From an uncultured Alphaproteobacteria bacterium (GTDB lineage Bacteria; Pseudomonadota; Alphaproteobacteria; Rhizobiales; Aestuariivirgaceae), in assembly GCA_937868035.1 (NCBI GenBank), contig CALMLK010000322.1, positions 1 through 9,976 of the forward strand: 9,976 nt of DNA, read 5' to 3'. Under the pieces are notes generated by a model, which was not told the DNA's origin, ran no database searches, and saw only the letters and a program-made list of their open reading frames with translations. Positions 6,629 to 9,976 of this stretch are shown here, one piece after another (within the stretch, counting starts at the first letter, position 1; every line of letters starts with the position of its first letter). A program made the position numbers and the translations under genes.

Positions 6629-7279
6629 GTGCCGCGCTACACGTCGATCAGTGAACTGCCTCCGGTGATTCCCGTGTTCCCGCTTTCGGGAGCCTTGCTT
6701 CTGCCCCGCACGGATCTGCCGCTGAATATTTTTGAGCCGCGATACCTCGCCATGGTCGAACATGCCATGTCCGGCAACCATCTGATTGGCATGATCCAGC
6801 CTCGTCCCGGTGATACGGGCGAAACGCCAGCCCTTTCGCAGGTGGGCTGTCTTGGCCGCATCACGTCCTACTCGGAGGCGGAGGACGATCGCTTCCTCAT
6901 ATCCCTGACGGGCGTGTGCCGCTTCACCATCAGGAAGGAACTGGATGTGACGACGCCCTTCCGCCAGGTTGAAGCTGACTATTCCGGCTTCGCTGCAGAC
7001 CTCGTGAGCGAGAACAATGCGCGTGCGGTCAACCGCGCGGCCGTCATCCGCGCCTTCCGCCAATACCTCGAAGCCAACAACATGAGCGCCAACTGGAGCG
7101 AGGTTGAGCAGATTCCGACAGAGCTTCTGGTCAACACCCTGTCTCAGCTGGCACCTTATCCCGCGCCGGAGAAACAGGCCCTGCTGGAGGCCAATGACTT
7201 GCAGGCACGGGCAGACATGCTGATCGCGCTCACGGAACTTGCCCTGTCCGGCGGCGCCAAGGGGGCGCGCCTGCAATGA
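6629..7279 (+). CDS. Stand-alone Lon N-terminal (LON substrate-binding) domain protein
   Basis: A 216-residue protein formed almost entirely by the PF02190-type Lon substrate-binding domain: [16 protein letters not shown] (12-27), [17 protein letters not shown] (31-47), G-x-I-x-x-Y and LTGVCRF motifs in the beta region, then a helical part from about 125. There is no AAA+ module and no Ser-Lys protease domain, so it is not a Lon protease; in such stand-alone proteins the domain is thought to bind proteins, but the target is unknown. The GTG start at 6629 is supported by GGAAGGAG at 6614-6621, 7 bases upstream. It begins 18 bases after cnoX stops and its stop overlaps the next start (ATGA), so the genes are likely translated as a coupled set. 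Confidence 0.93.
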   Translation: MPRYTSISELPPVIPVFPLSGALLLPRTDLPLNIFEPRYLAMVEHAMSGNHLIGMIQPRPGDTGETPALSQVGCLGRITSYSEAEDDRFLISLTGVCRFTIRKELDVTTPFRQVEADYSGFAADLVSENNARAVNRAAVIRAFRQYLEANNMSANWSEVEQIPTELLVNTLSQLAPYPAPEKQALLEANDLQARADMLIALTELALSGGAKGARLQ

Positions 7280-7458
7280 CCGGCGTTCCCGATCCCAAGC
7301 TGCTCGAACGCCTGGTCTGCCCTGTGACCAAGACTCGGCTCGTCTATGATGCGGAGCGGCAGGAACTTGTCTCGCGCGCAGCCGGACTCGCCTATCCCAT
7401 CCGCGATGGCATTCCCATCATGCTTGCCGAGGAAGCCCGTGAGCTCAACCGTGACTAA
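7276..7458 (+). CDS. Trm112 family protein
   Basis: A 60-residue protein with the bacterial Trm112/YcaR pattern: [17 protein letters not shown] at residues 9-25, then [22 protein letters not shown], ending EEARELNRD. In eukaryotes and archaea Trm112 is a small zinc-binding activator of several methyltransferases that modify tRNA, rRNA and release factor; bacterial members are short, often lack the full zinc site, and their partners are less well known. Only one Cys (residue 15) is present, so zinc binding as in yeast Trm112 is unlikely. The ATG overlaps the stop of the Lon-domain gene by four bases. Confidence 0.92.
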   Translation: MTGVPDPKLLERLVCPVTKTRLVYDAERQELVSRAAGLAYPIRDGIPIMLAEEARELNRD

Positions 7459-7807
7459 CGCTTGGCCCACCGACATCCGTGTCCAGCAGGGCGGAACGGA
7501 ATTGCACGTCGCATTCGACAGCGGCGAGCAAGGAACAATCACGGCCGAACTGTTGCGCGTGGAAAGTCCCAGCGCGGAAGTAAAGGGTCATGGCCCCGGC
7601 CAGGAGCAACTGGTCTGGGGCAAGAGCAAGGTGAAGATCGGCAAGGTCGAAGCTGTCGGCAACTATGCCCTCCGCCTCATCTTTGACGATGGGCATTCCA
7701 CCGGCATCTACACATGGCCCTATCTGATGAAGCTGATGCGTGAAGGCGACGCTCTCATGGCGGCGTATGACCAGAAGGTGAAGGCAGCAGGCCTTTCCCG
7801 CGCCTGA
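7451..7807 (+). CDS. DUF971 (gamma-butyrobetaine hydroxylase-like N-terminal domain) protein
   Basis: A 118-residue protein of the DUF971 family (PF06155), which resembles the small N-terminal domain of gamma-butyrobetaine hydroxylase. Visible signatures are AWPTDIRV near the start, [20 protein letters not shown] in the first half, and [24 protein letters not shown] in the second. The function of stand-alone members is unknown. The start is set at GTG 7451 because homologs begin just before the AWPTxIR motif; this overlaps the Trm112-like stop by 8 bases, in keeping with the tight packing. An ATG at 7346 would add 35 unlike residues that are a shadow of the upstream gene. The stop lies 2 bases from the stop of the convergent hydroxylase gene. 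Confidence 0.9.
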   Translation: MTNAWPTDIRVQQGGTELHVAFDSGEQGTITAELLRVESPSAEVKGHGPGQEQLVWGKSKVKIGKVEAVGNYALRLIFDDGHSTGIYTWPYLMKLMREGDALMAAYDQKVKAAGLSRA

Positions 7808-7809
7808 CC

Positions 7810-9054
7810 TCACATGCCCCGCATGAGGCGCGGCAGTGTACCGCTCATGCCCGCAGCCTCTTCCATCAGTGCGGTCTTGACCCTCGGCATCTTGTCGACG
7901 AGTTTGAGGCCCGCCTTTCTGAGTTGCGACAGCACGGGCCAGTCGTTGACGAAAAGCGCATTCATGCCTTCCATTGCGGCAATCGTGGAAGCGATGTCGA
8001 ACCGCCGCCATTGGGCATAGCGCTCAAGCACATTGACTGAGCCGATATCCTCTCCGCGCAGCAGCGCTTCACTCACGCAATCGGCCAGTGCCGCGACATC
8101 CTTGAATCCGAGATTGAGGCCAAGTCCTGCGAGGGGATGAATGATATGCGCCGCATCGCCGATCAGGGCCGTACGCGGCCCGGTGATGGCGCGCGCCACC
8201 TGCCGCCGCAGCGGATAGGCCTGACGGGTACCTTCCAGTGCAATTCGCCCGAGATGCGGACCGGCCTTCGCATTCAATTCATCCTCAAAGGACGTGTCAT
8301 CGAGTTTCATCAGCCGCGCCGCCTCGTCGGGCGACGTGCCCCACACGATGGATGACCGATTTCCCGGCAGGGGAAGGAATGCAATGACGCCTGTGGCGGA
8401 GAAGTGTTCCTCCGCCCGGAGTCCATGGGGCAGCGCGTGGGAAATGGAGAACGTCAGTGCAACCTGATGGTCATCATGACCATCCACTTCAATGCCGAGG
8501 GTCTTGCGCACGTGGGAATGTCGCCCGTCGGCCCCGACCAGCAGGGGCGCCTTCACGCTGGAGCCATCGGCGAGAGACACGCGCACGCCGCCCGGTTCCT
8601 GAGTGATGGTCGTGACGGTCACACCGCCCTGGATGACAACGCCGGTTGAACGCTCGACCGCTGCCATGAGCGCGGACGCGATCCAGCGGTTTTCCGTGAT
8701 GACTGCTGCGGCGGCACCTTCCGCCGCGGCAATGGACAAATAGGCGGGGCGGGCATCCAGCGCGCCCGTTCCGTCCGTGACGATGATCTCTCGCATCTCG
8801 GCCACGTGATCGCGCAAGTCGTCCCAGCAGCCCAATCCCTTGAAGACATTCTGCGTGGCCCGCGTCAGGGCGGACCCCCGCGTGTCGTTTCCGGCGGCGG
8901 CAAAGGAACGGGGGTCGCGGGCGTCGAGGACGAGAACCCGCGCAGCAGGTGTTGCCTGCCGGCCTGCCAGAGCCAGCGCCATGGCAAGGCCATTGGGTCC
9001 GCCGCCCACGATGATGGCGTCAAAGTCAGGGGAGTAAAAAGAGGTGGCAGTCAT
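7810..9054 (-). CDS. UbiH/UbiF/COQ6-family FAD-dependent ubiquinone biosynthesis hydroxylase
   Basis: A 414-residue flavoprotein monooxygenase. The N-terminal FAD Rossmann motif GGGPNG is at 17-22, the DG motif GADGRHSHVRK at 174-184, and the second FAD motif GDAAHIIHP at 299-307, followed by LAGLGLNLGFKDVAALAD. This order is that of class A hydroxylases that add hydroxyl groups to the ubiquinone ring at the membrane. Alphaproteobacteria use several such enzymes (UbiH, UbiF, UbiL and others) with different positions of attack, and which one this is cannot be told from sequence reading alone, so no symbol is given. The usual AGQGLN motif here reads AGLGLN (Gln to Leu at 311). The ATG at 9054 has AGGA 9 bases upstream. 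It is convergent with the DUF971 gene and divergent from glnK. Confidence 0.9.
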   Translation of the reverse strand: MTATSFYSPDFDAIIVGGGPNGLAMALALAGRQATPAARVLVLDARDPRSFAAAGNDTRGSALTRATQNVFKGLGCWDDLRDHVAEMREIIVTDGTGALDARPAYLSIAAAEGAAAAVITENRWIASALMAAVERSTGVVIQGGVTVTTITQEPGGVRVSLADGSSVKAPLLVGADGRHSHVRKTLGIEVDGHDDHQVALTFSISHALPHGLRAEEHFSATGVIAFLPLPGNRSSIVWGTSPDEAARLMKLDDTSFEDELNAKAGPHLGRIALEGTRQAYPLRRQVARAITGPRTALIGDAAHIIHPLAGLGLNLGFKDVAALADCVSEALLRGEDIGSVNVLERYAQWRRFDIASTIAAMEGMNALFVNDWPVLSQLRKAGLKLVDKMPRVKTALMEEAAGMSGTLPRLMRGM

Positions 9055-9099
9055 GGGCGGAAATCCTGATTAAAAATCCATCACGCAATTCGTACTGCT

Positions 9100-9105
9100 T
9101 ATAAT
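9100..9105 (+). promoter_or_regulatory. TATAAT box in the divergent ubi-hydroxylase/glnK gap
   Basis: A perfect TATAAT occurs on the plus strand in an AT-rich stretch otherwise rare in this GC-rich window. No convincing -35 box lies 16-18 bases upstream. On the minus strand the overlapping TATTAT could serve the hydroxylase gene, again without a good -35. Weak support for a sigma-70-type start in either direction. Confidence 0.25.
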
Positions 9106-9184
9106 ACAGGCAATCTCCGGGTTATGCTGAATAGTCAGATTCATAAAACACTGCAATTTCAATGTCTTGAGTTCCCTCGTGATC

Positions 9185-9200
9185 TGGCACGACTCTTGAG
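9185..9200 (+). promoter_or_regulatory. Sigma-54 (RpoN) promoter of glnK-amtB
   Basis: TGGCAC (9185-9190), five bases, TTGAG (9196-9200). The consensus is TGGCAC-N5-TTGC[AT]. The -24 element is perfect, the GG-N10 spacing is exact, and the -12 element has GA instead of GC. The expected start is near 9211, giving a leader of about 41 bases before the glnK ATG at 9252. glnK-amtB operons are classic NtrC/RpoN targets switched on by nitrogen limitation, which supports the call. No clear NtrC dyad (GCAC...GTGC) is seen upstream. Confidence 0.75.
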
Positions 9201-9251
9201 TTGCGGAGTCCGGTCAACAGCAGGGGCATACCCGGAAAGGGCTTTCGTCAC

Positions 9252-9590
9252 ATGAAGTATATCGTCGCAATCATCAAACCCTTCAAGCTTGAGGAGGTGC
9301 GCGAGGCACTGGGGGCTCTCGGCATCCAGGGCATCACCGTCACCGAAGCAAAAGGCCACGGCCGCCAGCGCGGCCACACGGAATTCTACCGCGGTGCGGA
9401 ATATGCCGTGAGTTTCGTTCCCAAGATCAAGATCGAGGTGGCCGTCGACAATACCATCGCCGACCGGGTCGTCGAGGCGATCCAGATCGCCGCCCAGACC
9501 GGACAGATCGGGGACGGCAAGATCTTCATGCTCCCGCTCGAACTCGCCGTGCGCGTGCGCACCGGCGAAACCGGCTCCGCCGCACTTTGA
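9252..9590 (+). CDS. glnK: Nitrogen regulatory protein PII, GlnK
   Basis: A 112-residue PII signal protein, a trimer that reads 2-oxoglutarate and ATP/ADP and is uridylylated under nitrogen limitation. Visible signatures are MKYIVAIIKPFKLEEVREAL at the start, the T-loop with GHGRQRGHTEFYRGAEYAV (35-53) and the uridylylation Tyr at 51, KIKIEVAV (58-65), and the C-terminal signature GQIGDGKIFMLPLE near residues 84-97. Its place 31 bases before amtB marks it as GlnK rather than GlnB: the trimer plugs the ammonium channel when nitrogen is plentiful. The ATG at 9252 gives the standard family start; GGAAAGG at 9234-9240 is a slightly distant ribosome binding site. Transcription is likely from the sigma-54 site just upstream. 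Confidence 0.97.
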   Translation: MKYIVAIIKPFKLEEVREALGALGIQGITVTEAKGHGRQRGHTEFYRGAEYAVSFVPKIKIEVAVDNTIADRVVEAIQIAAQTGQIGDGKIFMLPLELAVRVRTGETGSAAL

Positions 9591-9621
9591 AATCATCCTC
9601 TCACGCAAAAAGGAAATGCGC

Positions 9622-9976
9622 ATGTCTTTGACGGACACATTGAAACGGCCACTTGCGGCCCTGGCGGGAGGCACGCTGCTGTCCCTGCTCCTTCCCGCGA
9701 CGAATGCCTTCGCCGCGGCATCGGTGAACAAGGGCGATACCGCCTGGATGCTGGTGGCAACCAGTCTCGTTGTCTTCATGACGGTGCCGGGCCTTGCCAT
9801 GTTTTACGGCGGCCTTGTGCGCAGCAAGAACGTGCTCTCGGTGCTGATGCAAGTCTTCGTCGTCTTCAGCCTGCTCGCCATCCTGTGGGTGATCTATGGC
9901 TATACCCTCGCTTTCACGAACGGCAACGCATTCATCGGCGGTTTCTACAAGCTCTTCCTAAACGGTGTCACCATTT
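9622..9976 (+). CDS. amtB: Ammonium transporter AmtB, N-terminal part (cut by window edge)
   Basis: The first 118 residues of an Amt/Mep/Rh ammonium channel, out of roughly 430-480 expected. A signal peptide is evident: a short Lys/Arg start, a hydrophobic core (about 11-24) and an ATNAFAAA cleavage region near residue 32. The mature part begins with KGDTAWMLVATSLVVFMTVPGLAMFYGGLVRSKNVL-type sequence of the first membrane helix and the family-defining GLAMFYGGL motif; a second helix (VLMQVFVVFSLLAILWVIYGYTLAF) follows. AAGGA at 9610-9614 sits 7 bases before the ATG at 9622, which favours it over the in-frame ATG at 9616. The frame is open to the window end. It forms an operon with glnK. Confidence 0.96.
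   Translation, partial: MSLTDTLKRPLAALAGGTLLSLLLPATNAFAAASVNKGDTAWMLVATSLVVFMTVPGLAMFYGGLVRSKNVLSVLMQVFVVFSLLAILWVIYGYTLAFTNGNAFIGGFYKLFLNGVTI

Noticed and set aside
6230..7276. Long minus-strand open frame of 348 codons opposite cnoX and the Lon-domain gene
   Set aside because: It lies antisense to two clearly recognised genes, shows no family resemblance, and is explained by GC-rich codon use leaving the opposite strand open.
9061..9180. Search for NtrC dyads and an IHF site upstream of the sigma-54 promoter
   Set aside because: GCA-N8-TGC occurs at 9084-9097 but lacks the GCAC/GTGC arms, and no full IHF consensus is present.

Overview
The window is GC-rich chromosomal DNA from an alphaproteobacterium, most likely of the Hyphomicrobiales (Rhizobiales) or a close relative. 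The evidence is gene content and order: an SdhAF4-like (DUF1674) gene next to htpX, a heparinase-like gene directly before purH, a run of proX, cnoX, a stand-alone Lon N-terminal domain, a Trm112-like gene and a DUF971 gene, a UbiH-family hydroxylase, and glnK-amtB. No transposase, integrase, phage gene, CRISPR array or long repeat is visible. The window reads as core genome rather than an island.

Left part (1-4468): the C-terminal end of an unidentified plus-strand reading frame (1-111) meets a minus-strand SdhAF4-like gene (112-282). A 66-base divergent gap follows and carries a good match to a sigma-32 heat-shock promoter in front of htpX (349-1254), a membrane zinc protease. Next comes a divergent heparinase II/III-like protein that seems to lack the family's usual catalytic-core motifs (1337-2830). 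The bifunctional purine enzyme purH (2876-4468) closes this part. The rRNA methyltransferase gene rsmB, often found between htpX and the heparinase gene in related genomes, is absent.

Middle part (4469-5149): a UPF0145/YbjQ-like gene (4525-4845), then a minus-strand tRNA-Gly(GCC) with encoded CCA (4964-5038). An isolated tRNA T-arm-like hairpin lies just beyond the 3' end of the tRNA.

Right part (5150-9976): proX (editing of mischarged tRNA-Pro), then the tightly packed genes cnoX, LonN-domain, trm112-like and DUF971. The last three junctions are an 18-base gap, a 4-base ATGA overlap and an 8-base overlap, so translational coupling is likely. A convergent UbiH/UbiF-family ubiquinone hydroxylase ends 2 bases from the DUF971 stop. 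Past an AT-rich divergent gap lies glnK-amtB, the PII regulator and ammonium channel, preceded by a near-consensus sigma-54 promoter. amtB runs off the right edge.

No clearly new multi-gene system is visible. The points most worth a second look are the eroded heparinase-like protein, the two alternative-sigma promoters, the T-arm-like remnant beside tRNA-Gly, and a CtrA-like box with a small GANTC cluster in the intergenic regions.
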